Assembly (NCBI GenBank): GCA_017743585.1
Contig: JAGHYP010000021.1
Location: 1-17,219, forward strand
Length of the DNA: 17,219 nucleotides
Direction: 5' to 3'
DNA from: Chloroflexota bacterium
Lineage (GTDB): Bacteria; Chloroflexota; Anaerolineae; Aggregatilineales; UBA2796
The position numbers were made by a program, and so were the translations under genes. Below the pieces are notes generated by a model that searched no databases, had not been told where the DNA came from, and saw only the letters and a list, made by a program, of their open reading frames with translations. Each line of letters starts with the position of its first letter. The first letter of the stretch is position 1. Shown piece after piece: positions 1-7,386 of the stretch.

Positions 1-736
1 CGCCAAGCTGCGTCAGACCAAGATAAAACTCTTTGATATCCTCATTGGCGGCAAGTTGCTCCGCCGAGCCGTCCAGCACAATCCTACCGTTTTCCATCAC
101 GTAGCCATAATGGACAATCGAGAGCGCGGCGCGCGCGTTCTGCTCGACGAGCAAGATGGAGACCGCTTCCTTGCGGTTGATCTCCTTGATGATCTCGAAA
201 ATTTCGGCGACCAGCAACGGCGCTAAGCCGAGGCTCGGCTCGTCCAGCATCAGCAGGCGCGGATGCGCCATCAACGCGCGCCCGATCACCAACATTTGCC
301 CTTCGCCGCCGCTCAAATAGCCGCTGACGCGCTTGCGCAGATCGCGCAGGCGCGGGAAGTATGTGTAGACGCGCTCCAGATCGTCGCGGATGTGCCGTCC
401 GTTCTCGTAAACCAAGCCTCCCAGAGTCAAATTCTCTTCAACGGTCAGATGGCGGAAGAGCGGTCGTCCTTCGAGTACCTGCACGATGCCTTTGCGCACC
501 ACATCTTCGGCATCGCGATTGTGAATGGGGTGACCGTCCCACAGAATCTGCCCGCGCGTCACCTCGCCCGCCTCGCTGCGCAGCAAGCCGCTGATCGCCT
601 TCAGCGTGGTGGATTTGCCAGCGCCATTCGGGCCCATCAGCGCCACGATCTGCCCCGGCCGCACTTCAAATGAGATGCCGCGCAGCACGAGAATCACGTT
701 GCTGTAGACAACTTCGACGTTCTGGACTTCCAGCAT
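1..736 (-). CDS. livF: LivF-type ABC transporter ATP-binding protein (3' end outside window)
   Basis: This is a cytoplasmic ATPase subunit of a branched-chain amino acid-family (HAAT) importer that energises the LivH/LivM permease pair. I translated 245 codons from the ATG at 734-736; the frame is still open at the window edge. Walker A is GPNGAGKST (residues 35-43), the signature is LSGGEGQ (141-147), Walker B is LLMLDEPSLGLAP (161-173), and VEQN (197-200) replaces the usual H-loop histidine, as is normal for LivF. The FYLG near residue 237 matches the usual LivF end, but here the protein runs on, as in the longer LivF subgroup. The signature has EGQ where EQQ is usual. It is last in the six-gene leftward operon, 63 nt after the binding-protein gene, with a strong stem-loop between them. 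No strong ribosome site is visible. The family is certain; the substrate is not known. Confidence 0.93.
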   Translation of the reverse strand, partial: MLEVQNVEVVYSNVILVLRGISFEVRPGQIVALMGPNGAGKSTTLKAISGLLRSEAGEVTRGQILWDGHPIHNRDAEDVVRKGIVQVLEGRPLFRHLTVEENLTLGGLVYENGRHIRDDLERVYTYFPRLRDLRKRVSGYLSGGEGQMLVIGRALMAHPRLLMLDEPSLGLAPLLVAEIFEIIKEINRKEAVSILLVEQNARAALSIVHYGYVMENGRIVLDGSAEQLAANEDIKEFYLGLTQLG

Positions 737-753
737 AAAGCTCTATAGATGCA

Positions 754-782
754 GTCGTGGTCGGCGCGCGACCGACCACGAC
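754..782 (-). promoter_or_regulatory. Intercistronic stem-loop between binding-protein gene and livF
   Basis: A perfect 11-bp inverted repeat (754-764 with 772-782, arm GTCGTGGTCGG) encloses a 7-nt loop. It lies 17 nt below the stop of the binding-protein gene and 17 nt before the livF start. No T-run follows on the minus strand, so a simple intrinsic terminator is unlikely. In ABC transporter operons such hairpins commonly protect the upstream mRNA, so that binding protein exceeds ATPase. That role is an inference here. Confidence 0.75.
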
Positions 783-799
783 CAGAGAGCGGTGAAGGC

Positions 800-2176
800 T
801 TACTTCACAACGTCCGCGCCGCCCGGCTTCAGGTCAGGCGCTGTCTCGAATTCCTTCGTGACAGGCACCACCACTGGCACCAGCAGCTTGCGCCCGCCGG
901 CCTCGACTACGACTGGCTTGCCATCCGCGCCGCGCGCGTAGGTCAAGCGCCCGATCCGCACTTGATTTTGCGCACGCACAGTCTCAGTGAAGTTGTACTT
1001 GAAGACGCCGCCGAGCGCCTCGTACTGGAAGTTCTCGAAGGTCTTCTTGACCTCAGCGCCGCTCAGCTTGGCGAAGCCGACGCGGTTGACCGTGCGCGTG
1101 ATCAACTCGATGTAGGTATCCACAGCGCCGAAGCCCGCCAAGTAGGCGATGCCGCGCGCTGTCAGCGGACGCTGATTGGCAGTGAACTGCTCTTGCACCA
1201 GCTTTATGCCTTCGGTCTGCTCATCCCACCAAACATACGGCAAGATGCCGTAGATGTTATCGGTCGAGGGCAGGCCGTCCGGCTTCAAGGTCGCCTGACC
1301 GAGCAGGCCGACTGAGCTATCCAGCACCCAGTTCACGCCGCTCAGCAGAATTTCATCTTCCAAGCCGAGCGTGACCAAATCGCGCGCGATGAGCGCCGTG
1401 CCGCTGGCGAGCGACGTGGTGAACAGCACGTTAGCGCCCTTCTTCACCAGATTGTTGATCTGCGCGGTCACGTCTGTGGCAGTTGGCAAGAAGTACTCGC
1501 CGCCGACCACTTCCACGCCTTGCGCGGCGCAGTAGGCAGTGGTCTCAGGCGTCTCGGTCGAGCGGCCGAAAGCGCCTTCCCAGCTCAGGTGACCGATCTT
1601 CGGCTTGCCTGAGCGCCCTAGCTCGGTCGTCCACGCCTTGCTCAGCCAACGGCAGAACGCACCGAACTGATCGGTGTACAGCGGAATGCCCGCGAAGATC
1701 CAACCCGGCTTATCGGCTTTCTCGCCGTACAGGCCGATGGTCGAGCCTGCGAACAGGAAGACGGGAATCTGATCTTCAGCCACTTGCTCGCGCAGCAGCT
1801 CGGCATCTGCCGATGAGTACAGCAAGAGCATCAACGGCTTTGGATCGAAGGCACGGTAACGCTGATAAAGCGATTGAGTCTGCTCTTGGCGCCCTGCCGT
1901 GTCGTCCTGCTGCAACGCGATTTTCGCGCCGCAGATGCCGCCTTTCTCGTTGTAGTACTTGATCGCATCGGCGAAGCCTGCCGCCAATGGTTGCGTGATC
2001 GGCGCGAACGGACCGCTCAGGTCGCCAAAGGTGTGCAAGGTGATGGTTTTGCCCGTCAAGTCTTCCTTGCACTCAGTGCGCATCATGCCGCCTTGCGCCA
2101 AAGCGGCCGGCGCAGCGTTCAACGCCATCAGCGCGAGCGCCAAAACGAGAATCCCTGAGAGAAAACGGATACGCAT
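800..2176 (-). CDS. livK: Branched-chain amino acid-type ABC transporter substrate-binding protein
   Basis: This is the extracytoplasmic solute receptor of the importer, periplasmic-binding-protein type I fold (Peripla_BP_6/LivK class), 458 aa. The start is the ATG at 2174-2176, because AAGGAGA sits 6 nt upstream; an ORF reaching to 2248 would put 24 hydrophilic residues before the signal peptide. Residues 1-27 are a signal peptide (MRIR, hydrophobic core, cut after ALA before QGG). There is no lipobox cysteine, so it looks like a soluble secreted protein. The mature part begins with the typical ITLHTFGDLSGP strand and then LAAGFADAIKYYNEKGG. It lies 77 nt after livM and before livF. Its ligand cannot be read from the sequence; the acyl-CoA ligase in the operon suggests a carboxylic acid. 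Confidence 0.93.
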   Translation of the reverse strand: MRIRFLSGILVLALALMALNAAPAALAQGGMMRTECKEDLTGKTITLHTFGDLSGPFAPITQPLAAGFADAIKYYNEKGGICGAKIALQQDDTAGRQEQTQSLYQRYRAFDPKPLMLLLYSSADAELLREQVAEDQIPVFLFAGSTIGLYGEKADKPGWIFAGIPLYTDQFGAFCRWLSKAWTTELGRSGKPKIGHLSWEGAFGRSTETPETTAYCAAQGVEVVGGEYFLPTATDVTAQINNLVKKGANVLFTTSLASGTALIARDLVTLGLEDEILLSGVNWVLDSSVGLLGQATLKPDGLPSTDNIYGILPYVWWDEQTEGIKLVQEQFTANQRPLTARGIAYLAGFGAVDTYIELITRTVNRVGFAKLSGAEVKKTFENFQYEALGGVFKYNFTETVRAQNQVRIGRLTYARGADGKPVVVEAGGRKLLVPVVVPVTKEFETAPDLKPGGADVVK

Positions 2177-2182
2177 AGCTTG

Positions 2183-2189
2183 TCTCCTT
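2183..2189 (-). promoter_or_regulatory. Ribosome binding site that fixes the binding-protein start
   Basis: AAGGAGA on the minus strand lies 6 nt before the ATG at 2176. It is the best ribosome site of the operon, fitting high expression of a binding protein, and it rules for this ATG over the more upstream in-frame start at 2248. Confidence 0.85.
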
Positions 2190-2253
2190 GTGAAGCATTT
2201 CTTGCCATGTGCGGCGATCTTCTTCCACTCCCACACATGATTCGCCATCTATG

Positions 2254-3360
2254 TTAATGCGAAAACGGTCGAATCTTCCACGAGATTTTGAGAATCTCCC
2301 AACGGTAGGCTAAACCGCGCGGCTCGATGATCAAGAACGCGATCAGCACTGCGCCGAAGATGATCGGCGCGATTGCCGCATTGATGTTGACCGAATCCAC
2401 GAATGGCAGCAGGCGCGGCAGCCATTCTTGCAGGCTCGGCGTGAGGCTCGGAATGAACGTCTCGCGCAAGATTGTCAGCAAGCTGACGCCGAAGATCGGC
2501 GCTTGTGGGAAGCCCGTGCCGCCGACGATCAGCATCGCCAAAAGCTCGATCGAGTTGCGCAGATCGAAACGATCTGGCGAGAGGCTGCGCGCCTCAATCG
2601 CCATCAGGCCGCCCGCCAAGCCTGCGTAGATTGCGCAGATGAAAAAGGCGCGCAGCTTATAAGCGAACACATTGATGCCCAGCAGCTCAGCCGCCACGTC
2701 GTTATCGCGAATTGAGACGAAGGCCCGCCCTGTGCGCGTGCGGATGATGTTGCGCGCCGCAATCATCGCCAGCAGGGACAGGATGATCAGCAAGTAGTAG
2801 AGCGGCAAGCCGCTGATCTCCAGCCCGAATAGGTCAGCGCGCGGCACCGGCAACGGACTGGCGCCGTTGGTCAGCGGCGCCAGCGGATTGCGCAGCAGCC
2901 ATGGGATGATGAATTGCGCCGCCAAGGTTGCCATGGCAAGATAGAAACCCTTCACGCGCAGCGATGGCAGCCCGAAGATCAGCCCGACCAAGCCCGTGAA
3001 GAGCGCCGCTATCGGCAAGGCGAACCAGAATGTGACGCCGTGGCGCATCAAAATCGCAGTGCCATACGCGCCGACCGCCATGAAGGCGGCCTGCCCAAGC
3101 GTGATCTGCCCTGTGTAGCCGACCAGCAAGTTCAGCCCCTGCACGGCGATCATCAAGATCGCGATACGCTCCACTGTGCCGAGGAAGCCCGGCTGCACCA
3201 AGTCTATGCCAAATGGGCCGCTCCTCGAGAGCAGCGGCAGCGCCAAAATCACGCCCAGAAAGCCTGCTGAGAGAATTTGATCGAAGCGCGTGCGATTGAT
3301 GCGCATCTCTTGCGCATAAGATGTATCGAAGACGCCGCTCGGCCGAATGTTGGCAGACAT
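2254..3360 (-). CDS. livM: LivM-type ABC transporter permease
   Basis: This is an inner-membrane permease subunit of the importer, 368 aa, predicted to pair with LivH. The polypeptide is strongly hydrophobic with about eight to ten membrane segments. The LivM hallmark is present: GLNLLVGYTGQITLGQAAF (about residues 75-93), followed by GAYGTAIL. The cytoplasmic coupling region is also recognisable (RTRTGRAFVSIRDND, then AAELLGINVFAYKLRAF). A hydrophilic N-terminal extension of about 30 residues precedes the first membrane segment. Its ATG is 3 nt beyond the livH stop, and GAGAGGG inside the end of livH can serve as ribosome site, so the two genes are likely translationally coupled. Confidence 0.95.
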   Translation of the reverse strand: MSANIRPSGVFDTSYAQEMRINRTRFDQILSAGFLGVILALPLLSRSGPFGIDLVQPGFLGTVERIAILMIAVQGLNLLVGYTGQITLGQAAFMAVGAYGTAILMRHGVTFWFALPIAALFTGLVGLIFGLPSLRVKGFYLAMATLAAQFIIPWLLRNPLAPLTNGASPLPVPRADLFGLEISGLPLYYLLIILSLLAMIAARNIIRTRTGRAFVSIRDNDVAAELLGINVFAYKLRAFFICAIYAGLAGGLMAIEARSLSPDRFDLRNSIELLAMLIVGGTGFPQAPIFGVSLLTILRETFIPSLTPSLQEWLPRLLPFVDSVNINAAIAPIIFGAVLIAFLIIEPRGLAYRWEILKISWKIRPFSH

Positions 3361-3363
3361 GCT

Positions 3364-4455
3364 TCACACCCTCTCAATCCGCTCTTCGCCGAACAAGCCG
3401 CTCGGACGCACGATGAGGACAATCATCAGCACTACAAATGGTATCAGCTGCTCGCCCACGTCGCTGCCGAAGTAAACTGTGCCGAGCTTCTCCGCCACGC
3501 CGATCACAATCCCGCCTACAAAAGCGCCGCTGATGGACTCTATGCCGCCCAGCAACACTGCTGGGAAAACGCGCAACGCCAAGCCCGGCATCGTGATCGA
3601 GAGCGCCGTGCTGCTGCTGTACAGCGTGGCAGCCAGCGCTGCTAGCACGCTCGCAATTGCCCACGCTGTGGCCAACACGGCGCGCACGCGCAAACCGACC
3701 GCCTGCGCCAAGTCGGCGTTCTCAGCCGTAGCGCGCATTGAGAGTCCCAATCGCGTGTAGCGGAAGAAAAGCACGAAGCCCACGAACGCTGCGACCGCAA
3801 TCCCGAAGGCGATCAGCAGCTCAGTTTTGATCACCACAGTGCCGCCCAGCACATCGCGAATGCGGATCGGCGGATAAGCTTGCGGCAGGCCGAGCGCGTT
3901 GACGGTCGCGAAGATGGGCAACGACCGATCCACGCTTCCCCACGTCAGTTGTGTGACGCCCAGCAGCACTTCGCCGACTACCAATGTCATCATGACCGTC
4001 GCGAAGAGCGGCTGACCGATCAGCGGTCGGATCGTCAAGCGCTCGATCAGCAAGCCGACCAGCGCCGCGCCGAGCGCTGTGCCGACCAGCGCCCTCAGGA
4101 ACAAGTTATCGGTCTGCAGCAAGATGAAGCCGACCGTTGCCCACGCCGCCGCGATGAAGGCGACGCGTCCGCTGCGCGTCCATGCCGCAGGGTAGCGGAT
4201 GCCCGTTGAGAGGATCGTCAGAAGCGCACCGCTGAGCGCGAAAGCGACCACTGGCGTCAGCTCTTGATTTTGGAAGAACGTCCAGAAGATCAGCGCGCCC
4301 AGCAGCATCATGTAACCGTGCGCAAAGTTGAAGACGCCCGACGCTTTGTTGATGATCACGATGCCGAGGGCGATCAAGGCATAAATGCCGCCCGTCAGCA
4401 CGCCCGCCACCAAACCCTGCACCACGGCGAAGCCGGGTTGCCCAAAAATCTCCAT
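3364..4455 (-). CDS. livH: LivH-type ABC transporter permease
   Basis: This is the second membrane permease of the importer, 363 aa. The N-terminus carries the family pattern GLVAGVLTGGIYALIALG followed by NFAHGYMMLLGA (about residues 13-54). The C-terminal half has the usual FRYTRLGLSMRATAENADLAQAVG coupling region, split here for reading as FRYTRLGLSMRATAEN and ADLAQAVG. E. coli LivH is about 308 aa; the extra 50-60 residues lie at about positions 60-130, where hydrophobic stretches suggest one or two added membrane segments. The ATG is 29 nt downstream of the ligase stop; the ribosome site is weak (TGAGG). Confidence 0.95.
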   Translation of the reverse strand: MEIFGQPGFAVVQGLVAGVLTGGIYALIALGIVIINKASGVFNFAHGYMMLLGALIFWTFFQNQELTPVVAFALSGALLTILSTGIRYPAAWTRSGRVAFIAAAWATVGFILLQTDNLFLRALVGTALGAALVGLLIERLTIRPLIGQPLFATVMMTLVVGEVLLGVTQLTWGSVDRSLPIFATVNALGLPQAYPPIRIRDVLGGTVVIKTELLIAFGIAVAAFVGFVLFFRYTRLGLSMRATAENADLAQAVGLRVRAVLATAWAIASVLAALAATLYSSSTALSITMPGLALRVFPAVLLGGIESISGAFVGGIVIGVAEKLGTVYFGSDVGEQLIPFVVLMIVLIVRPSGLFGEERIERV

Positions 4456-4484
4456 GCGCGAGCCTCAAAAAGTCTTTAGGATTT

Positions 4485-6452
4485 CTATACGTCAACGATT
4501 CGCACAGCTGTCTGCACCACGCCTGTCCGTCCGTCGCGATATTTGACCTCAGCGCGCACCTGCACGCTCGTCGCGCCGCTGTAGATCGCCTCGATGATCT
4601 CGCGGTAGCGCTCGGCGAGGAAGCCGCGCCGCAGCTTGCGCGTGCGCGTCAGCTCCGCCTCGTCAGCATCGAACGCCTTATGCAGGATGCTGAAACGCTT
4701 GATTCGAATCGCCTCAGGCAGCGCCGCGTTCACGCGCTGGACATCCTTGCGGATCAATTCATAGACTTCCTGCTTTTGCGAGAGGTCTACGAACGTTGTG
4801 AAACTGACGCGATGCTTTTCCGCCCAGCGCGCCACATTGTCGAATTGAATGACGATCAGCGCGCCCACGAAGTCGCGCTCAGCGCTGCCCAGCGCCATTG
4901 CATCTTGAATGTACGGGCTGAAACGCAAGCGCACTTCCAAGTACTGCGGACTGAAATACTCGCCGCTTGCCAATGGCACAAGGTCTTTGACGCGGTCGAG
5001 GTAGATCAGATGGCCCTCGGCGTTCAGGTAGCCAGCGTCGCCGGTGTGGAACCAGCCTTCAGCGTCAATTGCCTTCGCCGTCTCTTCGGGCGCCTTGTAG
5101 TAGCCTTGAAAGACGCTGCGGCTGCGGACGTATATCTCGTTGCGCTCCGCGATGCGAATCTCGACGCCCGGGGGCGGCTTGCCGACCGTCTCGAAGCGCA
5201 CCTCGCCGCCGTAGTGCAGCGTGTGAGTCTGGCATTCGGTTGAGCCGTACAGATTCTTGAGCGTGACGCCGATAGCGCGGAACCAGCGCAGCGCATCAGG
5301 GCTGAGCGAGGCGCCGCTCGTGAACGCCTCGCGCATCCTGACCATGCCCAGCTTATCGCGCAGTGGACGGAAGATCAGCACGTCGCCCAAGCGATAGAGC
5401 GCACGCCACCAGATCGGCGCGCGCTTGCCGCGATCTTCAAAATCTACCACGCGGTAGCCGATAGGCATGAACAGCGCGTAGAGCGCGCGGTTGATCAGGT
5501 TGGCGTCTGCCATGCGCACTTGCACCATGCTCAGCAGGCTTTCCCACAAGCGGCTTGGGAAGAGCAGCGCCACTGGCGCGATCTCGCGAATGTCATTTTG
5601 AGTTGTCTCAGCGCACTCGGGGAAGTTCACCACAGTGCCGACGCAGACGTGCGCCGTCAGGCCGAGCGATTGCTCCGTGATCCACGCCAGCGGGCTGAAC
5701 GAGACGTAGTCATCCTCGGGGCGGATCGGCGCGACCGCGAGGACATGCCGCATGCCGTAGATCAAGTTGCGATGTGCGATCATGGCGCCCTTGGGCAAGC
5801 TGGTCGTGCCGCTGGTGTAGCTGAAGATGGCGATATCATCGCCTGAGCCTTGCGCCACCAGTTTTTCGAAGGCGTCGGGCTGTGCAGCAGCGTAGGCGCG
5901 CCCTTTCGCTTCCACCTGCTCAAAACTGAGCAGCCAAGCGTCCCGATAGCGCCATAAGCCCTTCTCGTCCCAGTAGATGACGGCGCGAATGCTCGGCACT
6001 GCCTCGCGCAGCGCTAGCATCTTATCGCACTGCTCTTGATCGTGCGCGATCACGAAGACCGAGTCGGAATCTTGCAGCACATAGGCGAGCTCTTGCAGAT
6101 TGGCATCTGTGAAGATGCCAACGCTGATGCCGCCTGCCGCTTGGACTGCCAGCTCCGCCCAGTAATATTCAGGATCGTTGTCGCCAATGATGCTGACCTT
6201 CTCGCCGCGCTGCAAGCCCAGACTGACCAGCCCCAAGCAGAAGTCGCGCACATGCGCGAAGCTCTCTGCCCAAGTGTACTCTTGCCAGATTCCGTAGCGC
6301 TTCTTGCGCATGGCGACCTTGCGCGCGCCGTAGCGCTTCGCCATTGCCACGAAGTTCTTGGGCAGCGTGTCGAGCGCAGGATCGAGCGGCGCGAGGTGCG
6401 GATGCTCGCCTTGAGGCGCAGTGCGCGCCGGCGCGTTCTGAAGAGCGACCAT
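4485..6452 (-). CDS. AMP-forming acyl-CoA synthetase (long-chain fatty acid-CoA ligase-like)
   Basis: This cytoplasmic ANL-superfamily enzyme, 655 aa, joins a carboxylic acid to CoA through an acyl-adenylate. Visible motifs are the phosphate loop YTSGTTSLPKG (212-222, with Ser where Gly is usual), LYGSTEC (401-407), GWFHTGD (466-472), LDRVKD (485-490) and a C-terminal TRTRKLRR (602-609). The lysine of that last motif (K606) aligns with the adenylation lysine of long-chain ligases, whose motif reads TPTFKLKR. It starts 6 nt past the livG stop and ends 29 nt before livH, so it is inside the importer operon. Ligases of this type are known beside HAAT transporters in other bacteria. By inference it traps the imported acid as a CoA thioester. 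Whether the acid is fatty, aromatic or dicarboxylic cannot be told. Confidence 0.92.
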   Translation of the reverse strand: MVALQNAPARTAPQGEHPHLAPLDPALDTLPKNFVAMAKRYGARKVAMRKKRYGIWQEYTWAESFAHVRDFCLGLVSLGLQRGEKVSIIGDNDPEYYWAELAVQAAGGISVGIFTDANLQELAYVLQDSDSVFVIAHDQEQCDKMLALREAVPSIRAVIYWDEKGLWRYRDAWLLSFEQVEAKGRAYAAAQPDAFEKLVAQGSGDDIAIFSYTSGTTSLPKGAMIAHRNLIYGMRHVLAVAPIRPEDDYVSFSPLAWITEQSLGLTAHVCVGTVVNFPECAETTQNDIREIAPVALLFPSRLWESLLSMVQVRMADANLINRALYALFMPIGYRVVDFEDRGKRAPIWWRALYRLGDVLIFRPLRDKLGMVRMREAFTSGASLSPDALRWFRAIGVTLKNLYGSTECQTHTLHYGGEVRFETVGKPPPGVEIRIAERNEIYVRSRSVFQGYYKAPEETAKAIDAEGWFHTGDAGYLNAEGHLIYLDRVKDLVPLASGEYFSPQYLEVRLRFSPYIQDAMALGSAERDFVGALIVIQFDNVARWAEKHRVSFTTFVDLSQKQEVYELIRKDVQRVNAALPEAIRIKRFSILHKAFDADEAELTRTRKLRRGFLAERYREIIEAIYSGATSVQVRAEVKYRDGRTGVVQTAVRIVDV

Positions 6453-6458
6453 AAGTTT

Positions 6459-7235
6459 CTACCCCGCTTGACCGAGATACGCGTTGATCACGGCTTGATT
6501 GGTGCGGATTTCTTGCGGCGTGCCTTCCGCAATCTTACGTCCAAAGTCCAGCACCACAATGCGCTGCGCGATATCCATCACCAAGCCCATGTCGTGTTCA
6601 ATCAGCACGATGGTCACGCCGCGCCGCTCGTGGATATCGAGGATGAAGCGCGCCATGTCCTCTTTTTCTTCCACGTTCATGCCCGCCATCGGCTCGTCCA
6701 GTAGCAGCACGCTCGGCTCAAGCGCTAGCGCGCGCCCCAGCTCCACGCGCTTGCGCAGGCCATAGCCTAGCTTGCCGACGATGCTCTTGCGAATGGCTTG
6801 CATCTCGAGGAAATCGATGATCTCCTCTACCACACGCCGATGCTTGATCTCTTCGCGTTGCGCCATGCCCCAGAAGATCACCTCGCCGATCAAGCTGGGG
6901 CGCATGTGGATATGGCGCGCCGCCATCAAGTTATCGAGCGTGGTGGCGTTTGTGTAGAGCGCGATGTTCTGGAAAGTGCGCGAGAGGCCGAGCTTGGCGC
7001 GCTGGTGCGGCGGCAAGTTGGTGATATCGCGCCCGTCGAGGAAGATGCGCCCGCTCTGCGGACGGTAGAAGCCGCTGATGCTGTTGATGCAGCTGGTCTT
7101 GCCAGCGCCGTTCGGACCGATAAGCGCTAAAATCTCGCCTTGGTATACCTCGAACGAGACGTCATTCAGGGCGGTGACGCCGCCAAAACGCAGCGTGATA
7201 TTCTGCACGCGCAGCTTTGCCGCTGGTTGATTCAT
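6459..7235 (-). CDS. livG: LivG-type ABC transporter ATP-binding protein
   Basis: This is the first ATPase of the importer and first gene of the operon, 258 aa from the ATG at 7233-7235. A TTG at 7242-7244 is an alternative start; neither has a clear ribosome site. Motifs are Walker A GPNGAGKTS (40-48), Q-loop RTFQN (86-90), Walker B LLLDEPMAGMN (177-187) and H-loop IEHDMG (212-217). The ABC signature is degenerate: YGLRKRVELGRAL (158-170) instead of LSGGQ. The LDEPMAGMN and EEKEDM stretches are typical of the LivG subgroup that sits next to acyl-CoA ligase genes. It ends in NAYLG like other LivG proteins. The gene after it starts 6 nt beyond its stop. Confidence 0.95.
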   Translation of the reverse strand: MNQPAAKLRVQNITLRFGGVTALNDVSFEVYQGEILALIGPNGAGKTSCINSISGFYRPQSGRIFLDGRDITNLPPHQRAKLGLSRTFQNIALYTNATTLDNLMAARHIHMRPSLIGEVIFWGMAQREEIKHRRVVEEIIDFLEMQAIRKSIVGKLGYGLRKRVELGRALALEPSVLLLDEPMAGMNVEEKEDMARFILDIHERRGVTIVLIEHDMGLVMDIAQRIVVLDFGRKIAEGTPQEIRTNQAVINAYLGQAG

Positions 7236-7254
7236 AAACAGCAAAAGACCGGCT

Positions 7255-7290
7255 AAAAAACATTATTGGCTGGCCGCAAAATGTCTTTTT
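7255..7290 (-). promoter_or_regulatory. A/T-flanked hairpin in the liv operon leader
   Basis: Imperfect stem of 13 pairs: 7255-7259 with 7286-7290 (A5/T5), 7260-7264 with 7280-7284 (ACATT/AATGT), and 7266-7268 with 7277-7279. Single-base bulges are at 7265 and 7285, and the loop is 8 nt. On the minus strand it is preceded by A5 and followed by T6, so it looks like a bidirectional intrinsic terminator. It lies between the candidate promoter and livG, hence possible attenuator or 5' mRNA stabiliser. The stem is mostly A/T and therefore weak. Confidence 0.5.
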
Positions 7291-7303
7291 CAGCTTGTGC
7301 AGC

Positions 7304-7333
7304 AGTATATCAAGAAACGCGCCAAGCGCGCAA
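7304..7333 (-). promoter_or_regulatory. Candidate sigma70-like promoter of the liv operon
   Basis: On the minus strand TTGCGC (7328-7333) and TATACT (7304-7309) are 18 nt apart. The -10 matches the consensus at 5 of 6 positions, the -35 at 3 of 6. Initiation would be near 7297, giving a leader of about 60 nt that begins just before the hairpin at 7255-7290. Confidence 0.5.
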
Positions 7334-7342
7334 TTGCCACTT

Positions 7343-7371
7343 TTGACAGGACGTGCCGACGGCGTTACCCT
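7343..7371 (+). promoter_or_regulatory. Candidate promoter of the gnd remnant and maeB
   Basis: A perfect TTGACA (7343-7348) is followed after 17 nt by TACCCT (7366-7371), a poor -10 (3 of 6). Initiation near 7378 would leave a leader of under 10 nt before the GTG at 7387. It is the only promoter-like sequence upstream of maeB in the intergenic region. The perfect -35 makes it plausible; the -10 is weak. Confidence 0.35.
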
Positions 7372-7386
7372 TAGCGGCAGCTAGGC

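Noticed and set aside
749..1315. Plus-strand frame opposite the binding-protein gene
   Set aside because: It is a GC-bias shadow of a gene with clear family motifs; the same holds for all other long antisense frames opposite liv, maeB, kinase, peptidase and ftsK genes.
2174..2248. Longer N-terminus for the binding protein from 2248
   Set aside because: It would put 24 hydrophilic residues before the signal peptide, while an AAGGAGA site marks the ATG at 2176.
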